A DNA stretch of 18,719 nt, from contig JAAMXY010001817.1 of the NCBI GenBank assembly GCA_019677205.1, positions 1 to 18,719 on the forward strand, written 5' to 3'. Of the stretch, positions 1-9,990 are shown piece by piece. The DNA comes from Pinguiococcus pyrenoidosus. Taxonomy: Eukaryota > Sar > Pinguiophyceae > Pinguiochrysidales > Pinguiochrysidaceae. A program made the translations under genes and the position numbers. Under the pieces are notes generated by a model, which was not told the DNA's origin, ran no database searches, and worked only from the letters and a program-made list of their open reading frames with translations. Numbering within the stretch: the stretch's first letter is position 1; the number at the start of each line of letters is the position of its first letter.

Positions 1-1330
1 GTTGTGTGCTTGTCAGCAAGCTGCTTTTGCAGCGATGGAGATCGTCTTGTGCAAGTCAGTTTGGGGGAGTAGTTGGAGTGCCAGGAGGGCCGAGGGTCTA
101 TTGATATCAGCTCAGCAGCACGGCCTACGTGCAGAAAAGAAGAAAAAGAGACAGGTTGCATTTTGTGTGGCAGGGAACGTTCCGTGAATGACAGGAGCGC
201 CGCGAAGAGGAAAAATAAGAAGAAGAGTCCGAGCGAGTGAAGGACGTGTGCGAAAACCCAGAGTGCAGTTAGCAACAAAGCACGCAAAAGGAAAGAGGAG
301 ATGATCCAAAGACTGCGACCAGTCGGGGGCCGAGACGAGAGCACTTGCGCCGCCCACAGAGTTGTGGTGCTCACAAGCATCGTCGAGGTTTCTCCTGCAC
401 AAGTTCTCGCTTCTCACGCCCATTTGCGTGCACCGCCTCCTTCGCGGCGCAACCAGCATGGCATCGGAAGAGGACGTGCAGGTCTAGCGAAGAGAGCTGC
501 TGCGCTGGTCCGGGAATCGCGGTGGATGATCGTCGAGCGGGTTGAGGTTCTTGTTTTGAGCGCCACGGTTCAGTCAGTCTCTGTCCGAATGGACGGATCG
601 CGCTTTGTGCTGGAAGTCATCGAATTCATTTCATCATCTCATCATCTCATTGTTTTCACCATTTCCCTCTATCGATCTCCTTCTTGCAGTCTGTTCCGGA
701 AATGATATCGGAAGATTCCAGTTTTAGATTTTGCATTATCAGGACCAACACCAGTGATTGCTGCGGACTGAAACCTGAAGATTCAACGCCTCCACTATTC
801 GCGGCACCAAAATTTTTTCAGATACTTTTAGAATTCAGGCTTCGACCAATTCTGACTCACGATGACGATGACCCAGCCAATGAGGTCAAGGACTTCGAAG
901 GCCATCCAGTGAAGATCCTCGAGAAGCCTGCGACGATCCACTCGGTTCCGTTGGAAAGAAATCTGGAGCAACTTTCGTGCCGCGCAGTGGTTGGCCCTGT
1001 ATAACGGTATCTCTGGTCTTATAGGTCAACTATGAGCTTGCGTGGACCGGTTCAAATTGTAGTATTACTCTCTGCTTTCCCATATCTTCACAAGGACGCC
1101 AGCTGACGAAGCAGATTCGCTGGATCGACCCTGAGTGGCTCGGCTGTTCGACTGTTGTTGCCCCTCTGACAAGCGCTTAGCGGCGTTTAGGACGTCCCAC
1201 AGACATCTCAAACCCCGCGTTTCTCTCCGTTGTTGCGCCAGAGGAGCTGCTCGATTTTGACTTTTTGAACGCTGTGCCTTCAAAGCGCTTCAAACAGGGG
1301 CGGGCAGCGCCCCTGCGGATTTCCGCGGCG
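1..1330. other. Upstream non-coding region of gene A; no defensible gene
   Basis: No reading frame here looks convincingly coding; the longest have low-complexity, Arg/Ser-rich translations on both strands. Three things are visible. A pyrimidine-rich run at about 641-687 ends in CAG at 687-689 and resembles a 3' splice site, but I find no matching strong donor upstream. The reading frame after it (ATG at 702, stop TAA at 1002-1004) could be a short exon, but it does not join gene A in frame by any splice I could construct. An AT-rich then pyrimidine-rich stretch at about 1052-1092 is a plausible transcription start region, and there is no ATG between 1035 and 1330, so 1331 would be the first start codon met by a scanning ribosome. 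An upstream exon of gene A is not excluded. Confidence 0.5.
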
Positions 1331-4300
1331 ATGAAGAATCGCGCGACAGCCGCGTTTCACGCCAACTTCCTGCGCTGGGTGGGATCGCCGTCTCGATCGT
1401 ACAGCCACATCGTCGCGGTGCTCGATTTCTTCGGCAACGACGACGAGTTTCTCTTGGCCACCACCGACTCGGGCGAATCGGCGCTGCACATCGCCAGCGC
1501 TACGGGCAACGTCGACCTCGTCAAGGAGTTCCTCAAACGCGGAGCTCGGGTGTCCCTTGTCGACCACGCCGGACAGACACCACTTCATCACGCCTCCGAG
1601 AACGACCATGACAAGGTGGTCATTCTGCTCCAGGCAGCGGGTGCGGAGATGGAGGCGAGGGACCAGCTCGCCAGAAAGGCCATTCACCTGGCTTGCTTCC
1701 ACAACTCCGAGGCCGTTGTGCGGGTGCTTCTGAGGCTCCAAGTGGACATCGAGTCCCGACAGAAGGAAGGCTCCAATCCTCTGCACCTGGCAGCGAAGGG
1801 AGATCATGAGGGCGTTGCCAGACTTCTCTTGGACGCCCATGCGAACGTCAATTCGTTGAATGCCCGAGAGCTCACGCCGCTCCAAATCGCTTCGCGGGAG
1901 AATGGGCGACGAGTAGCAGCGCTTCTCGTCCAGCGTGGGGCGGATATCAACAAGGTCGACAATGACAACTGTACAGCGCTGCACCTTGCGGCGTGCAACG
2001 GTCACTTCGAGCTTGTCGAGCTGCTGCTTGAGCGTGGAGCCGCCGTCAACTGCAACAGAAAGGACGGGTCTACGCCATTGCACCAGGCGGCCTTCTATGG
2101 CCATCGTCGCGTCGCGGAAGTACTGCTCGGCTCGCACCAAGTCTGCATCGATTGCCTTGACCAGCGAGGTGCCACGCCACTTCACATGGCGTCGATTGAA
2201 GGCCACGAGGAGCTGGTAAGCCTCCTCATCCAGCACAACGCCAACATGAACGCTCTGAAGCAAGGCGGCTCGACAGCACTGCACCTCGCTTCGAAGAAAG
2301 GCCATGCCAAGGTCGTGCGCGCTTTGCTAGGCAATGGAGCGAACGTGAACGTGGCAAGAGTCGACGGAAAGACGCCGCTTCATCTCGCTTGCCTGCGGGG
2401 CCATTGCGACGTTGCCGTGCAGCTGCTGTGCAACGGTGCTTCGATGGACTCTGTGGACAAGGGAGGTTGTACGCCGCTGCACTGTGCTTCTCGCCGTGGC
2501 CACCACATCATCGTCCGCCTGCTGCTATCCCGCCAGGCCGCAGTGGACAAGTCTGAGAACACTGGCCAAACGGCGCTTCACCTTGCGTCGGAAGCGGGCT
2601 ATCCTAGCGTCGTATCGGAGTTGCTGCAGCGCGGTGCCGACCCGAATGCCGAAAACGCCGACGGGTGGACTCCGCTTTGGTTGGCTTGTCAGAGCGGACA
2701 CAAGAGTGTCGCGGAAGCGCTCTTCCCATTCACCAATCGCCACGACTTTGAAAAGAGCATGAAGACGTCCCGCGGATGGACCTTGCTACTAACTGCGTGC
2801 CAGAAAGGCAGCTTGGACATCGTCTCGTTCCTTCTGAACAACGGCGCCAACCCCGAGGCTGCGAGCACGAGCGGCGTATCTCCACTGTACGTCGCCGCGT
2901 GGGAAGGAAGGCAAGAGATTGTGGAATGCCTCCGGGAGCACGGCGCGATCGTCACGAGCCTGATGAAGAAAGGTGGAACACCTCTCCACGCCGCCGCCCT
3001 CCTCGGCAACCTCGAGGAGGCTCACCAGCTGCTGCACGAGAGCCCCGAGAGTATCGACGTGAGGAATGACAACGGGTCCACGCCGCTCATAGCGGCCGTC
3101 TGTGCGAAACGCGAGGACCTGGTTTCGCGTCTGCTTGACTGGTCTCCCGATCTCGAGGCGGCGAACACTGTACCTTACTGCAGAGGCTACACGGCCCTAC
3201 ATCACGCCTGCCGAACAAGTCAAGTTGAAGTAGCAGAGCGACTTCTGAACGCCGGCGCCGACGTTGAAGCGCGCACCGACAGCGGCAAGACCCCGCTCTT
3301 CGTCGCCGCGGAGAAGGGACACGAGGATGTGATAAGGATGCTGCTGGATCGCGGCGCTGACATCGATGGCGACGACGACGGACGCCGCACCCCGCTTTGG
3401 ATAGCATCAGACAGAGGCCATGAAAGCACGGTGGCTCTGCTTCTTGAGAGCGAGGCGTACACCGAGGCGCGAGAGGCGGCTTCTGGGTCGACCGCTCTAT
3501 GCCAAGCCTGCGAGAAGGGCTACAAAGGCATCGCCGCTGCGCTACTGAGCCATGGAGCGAGGCGGAATGTCACGGACAAGGTAGACAATACCCCGCTCCA
3601 CTTGGCAGCTCAGCATGGGCGTGCGGAGCTGGTGGATCTCCTCCTGGAGAACGGCGCCGATCCGAGTGCCGTTGCGCGGAATGGTCGCACCCCCCTGTGC
3701 GCGGCTGTCTTCAGTGGGCACCACAAGGTAGTGCCGAAGCTGCTTGCGGTCTGTGCAAACTTCAGCTGCGGGATGAGCCGCCTACACGTAGCTTGCAACA
3801 TGGACGATCGATGGAAAGTTAGATGCTTGCTGGAGAGCGGCCAGGACGTCGACAGTCCCAGCGAGGGCAGGTGGAGCGCACTGTACTTCGCGCCCTCCCG
3901 CGAGTGTCTCAGGCTCCTGCTTGAAGCGGGCGCAAACATACAAGGCGTCGATCCGAAGGGCGTCAGTCCGCTCCACCACGCTGCTCAGTACGGGAAGCAT
4001 CAGATGGCACAGTACCTGCTCGAGTATGGCGCCGCCGTGGACGCGAAGGACGAGGAGGGGAAAACTCCACTCCACGCTGCTGCGGAACATGGGCAAGTTG
4101 CGGCCATCGAGATCTTGCTGAACGGTCGTGCAGAGGTCAATGCCGTCGATCATCTCGGCGAGACCCCTCTGCACTCAGCTTGCCGCTTCGGGGACACCGC
4201 AACGATATCGCTCTTGCTTGAGCGCGAAGCGAATCCCGATGCAGCCAGTCAGGCCGGCGCCACTCCACTTCTGATTGCGTCTCTCTGTGGCCATGCAACC

Positions 4301-7300
4301 GCAGTACAGCTGTTGCTCCGCGCGGGCGCGGACAAGCATCGCACAAGGAAAGACGGAAGGGCGTCTCTGCATGTCGCCGCTGCTCACGGCCACCTGAGCG
4401 TCGTGTCTCTTCTGCTCCTTGAAGGAGCAAACGTCCACGCGCTTGATGGAAAGAGGAAGACTGCGATCTACCTCGCCGCGGAGAATGGACACAAGACGGT
4501 TGTGAAGCTTCTCTCCGAGACCAAGCACAGAACGGAGCCCGTCTTGAACATGACCGAGCTTCATCTCGCTTGCATCTGTGGCGACTACAGCAGGGCAAGG
4601 GAGCTCTTTGCGAAGCAACCGTACGATGTGCAGATCGCAATGGACCAGAAATGGACTCCATTGCACCTCGCGTCGCGCTTTGGTTTCGTCCGAATCGTCA
4701 AGTTTCTTCTCGAGTGCTCCAACCGGATCAAAACCCGATGTCCAGTCACGCCACTTCACGAGGCGGCGTCCCGTGGGCATGCGCCAGTTGTACGGTGCCT
4801 GATCGAGCACGGTGAAAGCGCCAGTGCCAGGGACAACCATGGCCGAGCACCACTGCATTTGGCTGCGTTTCACGGTTTCGGGGAGGTCGTCTCACTCCTG
4901 CTAGACGACGGCGAGGCAGAGATTGACTTGCCCGATTTCGATGGGCAAACGGCTCTGGCGTCAGCTGCGAAGGCTGGAAATATCGTTGTGGTTGCGATGC
5001 TCCTGAAGCGCGGGGCGACGCCCTTGCCCGACAAGGACGGAAGGACGCCACTTTGGTGGGCCTCCCTTTACGGGTGGACAGACGTGGTCGCCAAGCTTCT
5101 AGAAGATGGCCGCACAAATGTGAACGCCGCGCGAACAAGCAACAAGTGCACCGCTTTGTACGTAGCTTGTGAAGAAGGCTATCCCAATGTGGTAGCCCTG
5201 CTGCTTCAGTATGGTGCGACTCCCGATGGCTTGAACAATGCTGGGAAGTGCTCTCCCCTCTGCGTCGCGTCTCGGAAGAATCGTAGGCGCATCGCAGAGC
5301 TCCTGCTTCAGAAACGGGCGAATGTCAACTTCCAGGATGCGAATGGTCTGACTCCCCTCCACAAGAGCGCGAAGCGCGGCCACAAAGAAGTGGTCCAGCT
5401 GCTCTTAGGCTACGAGGCAGATAGCAGCCTCTGCTCTTGGAAGGCCGAGACGGCATTGCACCTGGCAGCGAAGGAGGGCCACTCCGAAATTGTGGCGATC
5501 TTGGATCAGCTCAGCACCTGCCCTTGCTCAAAGCTCAGCGGCCTGCACGTCGCTTGCTGCCTCGGAGATGCGCAAGCCGTTGAAGAGTGCATCTGGAATG
5601 GTGCCGACGTTTCTCAGATGACGATCGACGGGCTGACTCCTCTTTCGATGGCCAGCGCCGCCGAAAATCTCGAGATCATCGATCTTCTCGTTAGCAAAGG
5701 TGCACTGCCAAATGGCGGTGCCTTCAACGCGCTGCATGCGGCCTGCGCAAAGGGGCGCAAGAGGTCAGTCGCCCGACTGATTACGCATGGGGCGGACATC
5801 GAAGCTACGGATCCGTCTGGCGCTACACCGCTTTGCATTGCTGCCACGAAGGGGCATGCCGCCGTGGCGGAGCTACTGATCCAACTTGGAGCGGACATGG
5901 AAGGCAGAAACCGAAATCTAGAGACGCCGCTGTTCCTTGCAGCTGCCTACGGGAAGGCCAGTGTCGTTGCCCTCCTTCTTGACCGCGGGGCAGACATCAC
6001 GTGCAAGACTCAAAGCAATGCGACGCCCTTGCACGCGGCCGTCTGGTTCGGTGACGAGAAGGTAGTCCGACTGCTGCTCCCGCGCTGCAGCAACGTCAAT
6101 GATTCGATGAAAGGCGTGTGGCTTGAAGAGAAAATGAAGAGATCCCCGACGGAGAACACGCAGGATCAAATTGCACGAACGGTGCGCGTATCAGCAGCGT
6201 GCCGTCCTCTTCATCTGGCCACCAGCACAGGGCGGGTGAACCTGGTTCGTCTCCTCCTTGAACATCATGCGGAGGTCGACGCGACGGCAAGTAAGCAAGT
6301 GACAGCGCTGCAGATTGCCGTAGCCGGCGGCTTCCTCAACGTCGCACAGCTGCTCCTGGAGAACGGCGCCGACGCGACGAAATGCTTTGGCGAAGACCCT
6401 TCCCCAAGTCCCACGACCTCCAGCTCTGCCAGCCTGCCTTTGGACCTGCCGAATGGCATGCAGCATGGCCGTGACCTCGTTCAACGGGGAAGCGCAGGAG
6501 CTAGGAGGAGAAGGGTGAGGTCAACTGCGCTGCACTGCGCAGCACGAAATGGGGATGAAGACATGGTGCGGCTGCTGCTACGGTATGTCGACAATCCAAA
6601 CAGCAGGGATGGAAGAAACAGGAGCCCGCTGTGCTACGCCGTCGAAGCTGGCCATCTCCCCGTTGTGAGACTACTCCTTGAGAACGGGGCCCGTGTAAGT
6701 ACGGCGCATCTTTGCATGGCAAGGCACCGGGATGTCCCCCATCTGGAAGAAGTGTTGGTCAAGTATTTCTGCCAGTGGCAGGAAGATACGTTCTCTTCAT
6801 CAGGAGAGACAGATCTTGAGACCGTATCCAACGCGAGCTTGAAGAGCGACGACACCTATCTGGAGACCTTCCTTCGCGTGAATGCGAGCTTCTCTGCCTT
6901 TAAATCTGCGGGAGCAGAGTCAAACATTCCTGCGGAGGAGCTGAGCGATGATGAAGACGGCTTCGGATTCCCAGACGCCGACGCGGAGGAGTCGATCTCC
7001 GGCGCGATTCGCAGAAAAGTGCGGGTGAAACCAGATCCTTTCGGACCGTCGACGAATGAAGAGCACGAAGTCCCAGAGTTGAAGCTGACGACCTCCGCCA
7101 AGTATCGTATGCAGCATGGCAAGGGGCAAGAGGTGGCGCAGAGAGGCAAGGATCAAAGACACCAGAACCAACGCTCCGTGAGTGCCAGAGGCGGAGGTAT
7201 CCAACCATGTGCTGAAGGAGGTGTAGATCCTCCGAGTCCAAGCTCACCATTTCGCAAGACGTACAGGGAGGCTCTTGCTTCCGCTGACGACAGCTTGCTG

Positions 7301-9501
7301 GGGAGTGTGGACGCGTCTAGGTCGGACGCACTACTCGAAATTTCTCCTTCGTCGCAGGAGACCCGCCCCTCCTGCCAAAGGACTGAAGAAGCTCCTTCCA
7401 CTCCCTTGCGAACGGTTAGGGGTTTCATCGACGCTGGTCCAGCGTCTCAGCAGCCCACTAAGAAGACGACTTTACGTGGAGTACTGATGCGCGACGTCTG
7501 GCACTTCCCTCCCCCGAGTGCAGATCGGCGGCAAGCAAGCCAAGCCGGTTGGGAAATCGCATCAGTAAGTCCGCCAGGACCAAACCTAAAGCGCTCGCAT
7601 TCGGAACGACCGGGATCGCAGCCGATGTGTACCATATCTTCTGATACCGGTGGGTGTAGCCCTACCTGTGGAATGCGGAAAGCGACCAGACGGGGTTCCC
7701 TTGGGAACAAGGGAGTGGAAGTCTCGCCCAGGGGAAGTTCCGTTGACTTTGGTCTGATGGACGCGATATTACTCCTGTAAGTTGCGGCGCATGAGTTGTC
7801 GAGCGCTAGTGGAAGTACGATAGCAAGTCTAACCCATTCAACGCGTGTGTCACTCTTCAGGAACCTGCGGTCCCGTGAGCCACTGCTTGAGGGTGATCCG
7901 TTGCTCGCCATTGCCCTTTTCCAGGCGGTTTTGAAGGACAGCCAAGGGGATGAACTTGAGACGGCAAAGCGGCTTCGCACGAGATTGGACGAAATGCGCC
8001 AAAGCGAGCAGCAGCGAGCAGCGCTCCGACAACCTTTGGTGGATGACCTGGAGAGAACGCGATCCTTCCGCAGTTGCACCAAGCCAGGAGCCAAGAACTG
8101 TTCGGGGCTAGGCTGGGAGAATAGCTGCAATCTGTCCGCGGGGTAGGTGCTCCATGGATCTCCTATGGGTCTGTTGTACGCTGGTGTCTAAGCGCGCGCG
8201 CCCCTTCTTCCAGAGAGCTGATGATGTTGACGGACCGAGATGCCGGTTTCTGTTCCCACGCGTTCCCCATCGTTCGAATCACGGCGACGAGGACGACCAA
8301 CTTTTCGGCTCTTGTTCCGCAGCAATGTGCCGACGTGTTTGAGAATGGGGAGGAGCCGTGGCGCGTTCGGTTGTCGGAGCTGACCACGAAGAAGTACCAA
8401 CAAGCACTGTGGCTGATCTGCGTGAGGGACAGGCAAGGCGACGCTCCGTGCCAAGTGCATGCGGCCATTCGATGGCCGACGACGCGCTGGTTCAACCTCC
8501 AAGAACCTCCCTTATATCGCGATTGTGATACGCGAAGAGGAGAGATCCACAAGAAGCTCGTGGAAGCCTTTACGAAGAACCTGGGTATCGACCTGCCGCC
8601 GAGGATGCACCCTCAACACGCGTTCTTCTACTATATAGCGAAACTAAGAGCACGGCGGCACGAAGAGACGGCTCGTCGCCGCATTCAGAATCCCTCTGTC
8701 TTGCCGAGGAATCGGATCGGATGCAAGTGGTTTGTGGACTTGATCTGTCCCGGGATGTGCCCGCAGACTGAGTTGAAACGACTCATCACTGAAGCGATGA
8801 AGAACCTCGAGCAGCACGAGGACCTTGCCGCTTTCGCGAAATCTATCCAGAGGCACGACTTTCCGGGACCGAGCTTTGCAGGCGCAATGCGGGAAGCATC
8901 AGCTTCTGGAAGCGCCGGGCAGCGTCCAAAAGTGTCGCAAGCCGGCAAGCAAGCGGTGGAACGGTTGACGGGCCCAGAGGATGTTGCTCTAGGTGACCCA
9001 TCGAAGAGCGGAGGGGGCGAAAGCATATGTGACGGTGCGCGGAAATGCGCTTGCCGTAACATCCAAGCTATACGTGGAGATTTCTCTCAAGAGTCGACCA
9101 TGGTGGCTCCTGGGGATTCTCAACTTGACGAAGAAGAAGAAGATGATCTATATCCAAGGCAGCCTAAGGGCGCAGCCGCCAACTCGCAGCCGAGACGGCC
9201 ACAAGCGGGAAAGGAAGCGGTCGAGGCGCGAATTCGCACCCAAAAGGCGATTCAAGGTGACTTCGATGACGGCGAGTCAGAGGAAAGCAAGAGTGACGAC
9301 ACGCACCCACCTGTCGAAGACCTGGCCGAACGGAATCGTCCGTGGTTCCCTGAAGTTTTTGAGAGTGAAGCTGAAGAGGAGAAGTTCTATGCGTGGCTTG
9401 TTGGTGAATGTCCTTTGGACCAAATGCGTTTGGACTTCGACAGCGATTCCACTGGGTCGGGCGCCGCTGATGCAAACACAGAGATGAAGCGCGATACCTG
9501 A
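1331..9501 (+). CDS. Giant ankyrin-repeat protein A, three exons (1331-7776, 7861-8142, 8214-9501)
   Basis: A spliced product of 8016 nt (2671 residues plus stop) is predicted. I chose ATG 1331 (context gcgATGa) because the longer frame opens only with TTG at 1265, has an in-frame TAG at 1178-1180, and no ATG lies in 1035-1330. Residues 46-1815 are about 51 ankyrin repeats with TPLHLA and LLL.GA signatures, interrupted by two insertions (about 1584-1619 and 1680-1730). Residues 1815-2148 are Ser/Asp/Glu-rich and probably disordered. Exon 2 (to 2242) is helical and charged. Exon 3 (2244-2671) holds a Cys/Trp-containing region of no family I recognise, then an acidic tail. There is no signal peptide, membrane segment or catalytic motif. 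Ankyrin arrays of this kind bind proteins, so a cytosolic or nuclear scaffold is the likely role; this is inferred from the family. The protein is a paralogue of the minus-strand gene C. The three-exon structure rests on splice signals and an intact frame, not on transcripts. Confidence 0.85.
6081..6192 (+). other. Insertion 1 between ankyrin repeats of protein A
   Basis: About 36 residues, charged and without ankyrin signature, separate the repeat ending LLLPRC from the one beginning AACRPLHLA. Gene C has an insertion of similar length at the same point, followed by SATCRPIHLA, so it predates the duplication. The flanking motifs are conserved while the insertion itself is not, which suggests a flexible hinge. 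Confidence 0.7.
6372..6520 (+). other. Insertion 2 (Ser/Pro/Arg-rich) in the ankyrin array of protein A
   Basis: About 50 residues rich in Ser, Pro and, at the end, Arg (RRRRVRS) interrupt the array after the repeat VTALQIAVAGGF and before STALHCAARNG. The Arg run could act as a basic nuclear-localisation patch; that is a guess from composition. Gene C has an equally low-complexity basic insertion at the same position. Confidence 0.65.
7777..7860 (+). other. Intron 1 of gene A (84 nt, phase 2)
   Basis: The donor GTAAGT (7777-7782) is a perfect consensus. A CTAAC branch-point motif lies at 7829-7833, 28 nt from a pyrimidine-rich acceptor ending cactcttcag at 7860. Unspliced, the frame stops at TAA (7778-7780), which lies inside the donor. 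Splicing gives CT|G (Leu) and continues NLRSREPLLEG in exon 2 without a break. Confidence 0.9.
8143..8213 (+). other. Intron 2 of gene A (71 nt, phase 2)
   Basis: The donor GTAGGT (8143-8148) has a CTAAG branch-like motif at 8188-8192, 22 nt before the acceptor, and a strong pyrimidine tract ccccttcttccag ending at 8213. Again the stop codon (TAG, 8144-8146) lies within the donor. Joining GG|A (Gly) leads into ELMMLTDRD, exactly the frame that runs open to 9499. Use of the next AG, two bases downstream, would break the frame. Confidence 0.88.
8221..9501 (+). other. Exon 3 module of protein A: unrecognised domain plus acidic tail
   Basis: In the spliced protein this is residues 2246-2671. The first part (about 2290-2455) looks folded. 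It has Trp/Cys-containing segments (WLICVRDRQGDAPC; IRWPTTRWFNL), an aromatic helix (HAFFYYIAKLRARRHEE) and a paired-Cys stretch (GCKWFVDLICPGMC). The Cys spacing is not a zinc-finger pattern I know. The rest is low-complexity, with Gln/Ala-Lys and Asp/Glu-rich runs (LDEEEEDD) ending in DT. I do not recognise a family. The ATG at 8221 could in principle start a separate gene, but the preceding in-frame intron/exon junction makes a C-terminal exon more likely. Gene C has nothing obviously equivalent. Confidence 0.7.
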
Positions 9502-9696
9502 ATCCGAACGTAGTGCTGACGGAGTCCATAGCCACCAAAATCGGTTGTACGTATGCGTAATTGTTTGTTCTTGTACAGATTGTAATTGTGAGAGTATGCA
9601 AGTCCGAGTGTGTACAGTCCCGAGAATGTACATTGCAACCAAACATGAATTCTCAGATAAAAAATCGCGTCCAGCCAAGAACGCGTACCAGTTCCA
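9502..9696. other. Intergenic tail region with clustered TGTA motifs
   Basis: This is the 3' flank of gene A. TGTA occurs five times on the + strand between 9546 and 9630, three of them as TGTACA (9572, 9611, 9627), and an AGATAAAAAA run follows at about 9655. There is no AATAAA. UGUA elements upstream of an A-rich site are known to mark cleavage and polyadenylation in several eukaryotes, so this is the likely 3' end of gene A. Nothing else is visible. Confidence 0.4.
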
Positions 9697-9940
9697 TCAT
9701 TTCAACAGAGCACCGGCATTCCCCGCCCCCCTGCAGCGCGGCTCCTTTTTGGGCTGTGACATTCCTCTGCTTTCGAAGGAGTCATCTAAGAGCTTCACCC
9801 TGTGCAAGGCGAAGATGACGCGCTCGAAGCGGCGCATCGACCCGTGCTTGGTGGCGCAAGGGACGTACGCCGACGCCCGCCAGCTGTCGAGAACAGACTC
9901 CAGCGCCATCTTACACATGAAAATTACGTTCTTTGATTCT
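9697..9940 (-). CDS. Candidate last exon of the Hint gene (or a small separate ORF of 73 residues)
   Basis: On the minus strand an open frame ends with TGA at 9697-9699 and reads ESKNVIFMCKMALESVLDSW onward, with balanced composition. It could be joined to gene B: the gene B stop codon TAA (9993-9991) lies inside a donor GTAAGC (9994-9989), and an acceptor ccccatcag ends at 9941. The 54-nt intron would be phase 2, joining CT|A (Leu), and the frame stays open, giving a 480-residue protein. This copies the stop-in-donor layout seen twice in gene A. Against it, the intron is short and lacks a clear branch-point motif. Alternatives are a free 73-residue ORF with ATG at 9918, or no gene at all. 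Confidence 0.33.
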
Positions 9941-9990
9941 CTGATGGGGACAAGACGTGCCTCGCAATCGCAACCCTTCCTTGCCGAGGC

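Larger units (their letters stand above)
1466..6771 (+). repeat. Ankyrin-repeat array of protein A, about 51 units
   Basis: Counting by eye gives about 51 units of 33 residues, plus one degenerate unit at the C-terminal end (about residues 1793-1815). Most follow the ankyrin consensus: G.TPLHLA at the first turn, G....V..LL at the second helix, GA.....D at the hairpin. Exceptions sit in fixed places: a CRGY-containing long repeat near 3180; short repeats lacking the usual DG..TP start, which begin near 3769, 4548 and 5529; and a Trp-rich repeat (DGRTPLWWASLYGW) at about 5035-5080. At DNA level the repeats are well diverged, so this is a protein repeat and not a tandem DNA satellite. Confidence 0.95.

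Noticed and set aside
690-1001. Joining the short frame at 702-1001 to gene A through a donor at 999 and an acceptor at 1241
   Set aside because: The donor (GTATAA) is weak and the phases do not match: the downstream frame would be wrong.
1265-1330. TTG at 1265 as the start of gene A (22 extra residues)
   Set aside because: Eukaryotic initiation at TTG is rare; ATG 1331 has a good context and is the first ATG after a roughly 300-nt ATG-free leader. An upstream exon could still exist.
1280-2305. 341-codon antisense open frame opposite gene A, and similar long antisense frames (4137-4873 minus, 13030-13884 plus opposite gene C)
   Set aside because: They mirror the codon bias of ankyrin repeats; the translations are Arg/Ser-rich, lack domains, and the sense frame is unmistakable.
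7447-8130. 227-codon minus-strand frame overlapping the end of gene A exon 1, intron 1 and exon 2
   Set aside because: It reads through the strongly supported plus-strand intron and has a low-complexity Ser/Arg-rich translation with no motif.
7778-8221. Frameshift or pseudogene explanation for the three broken frames of gene A
   Set aside because: Perfect donor/acceptor/branch motifs and exact frame continuity at both joins explain the breaks better than mutation.
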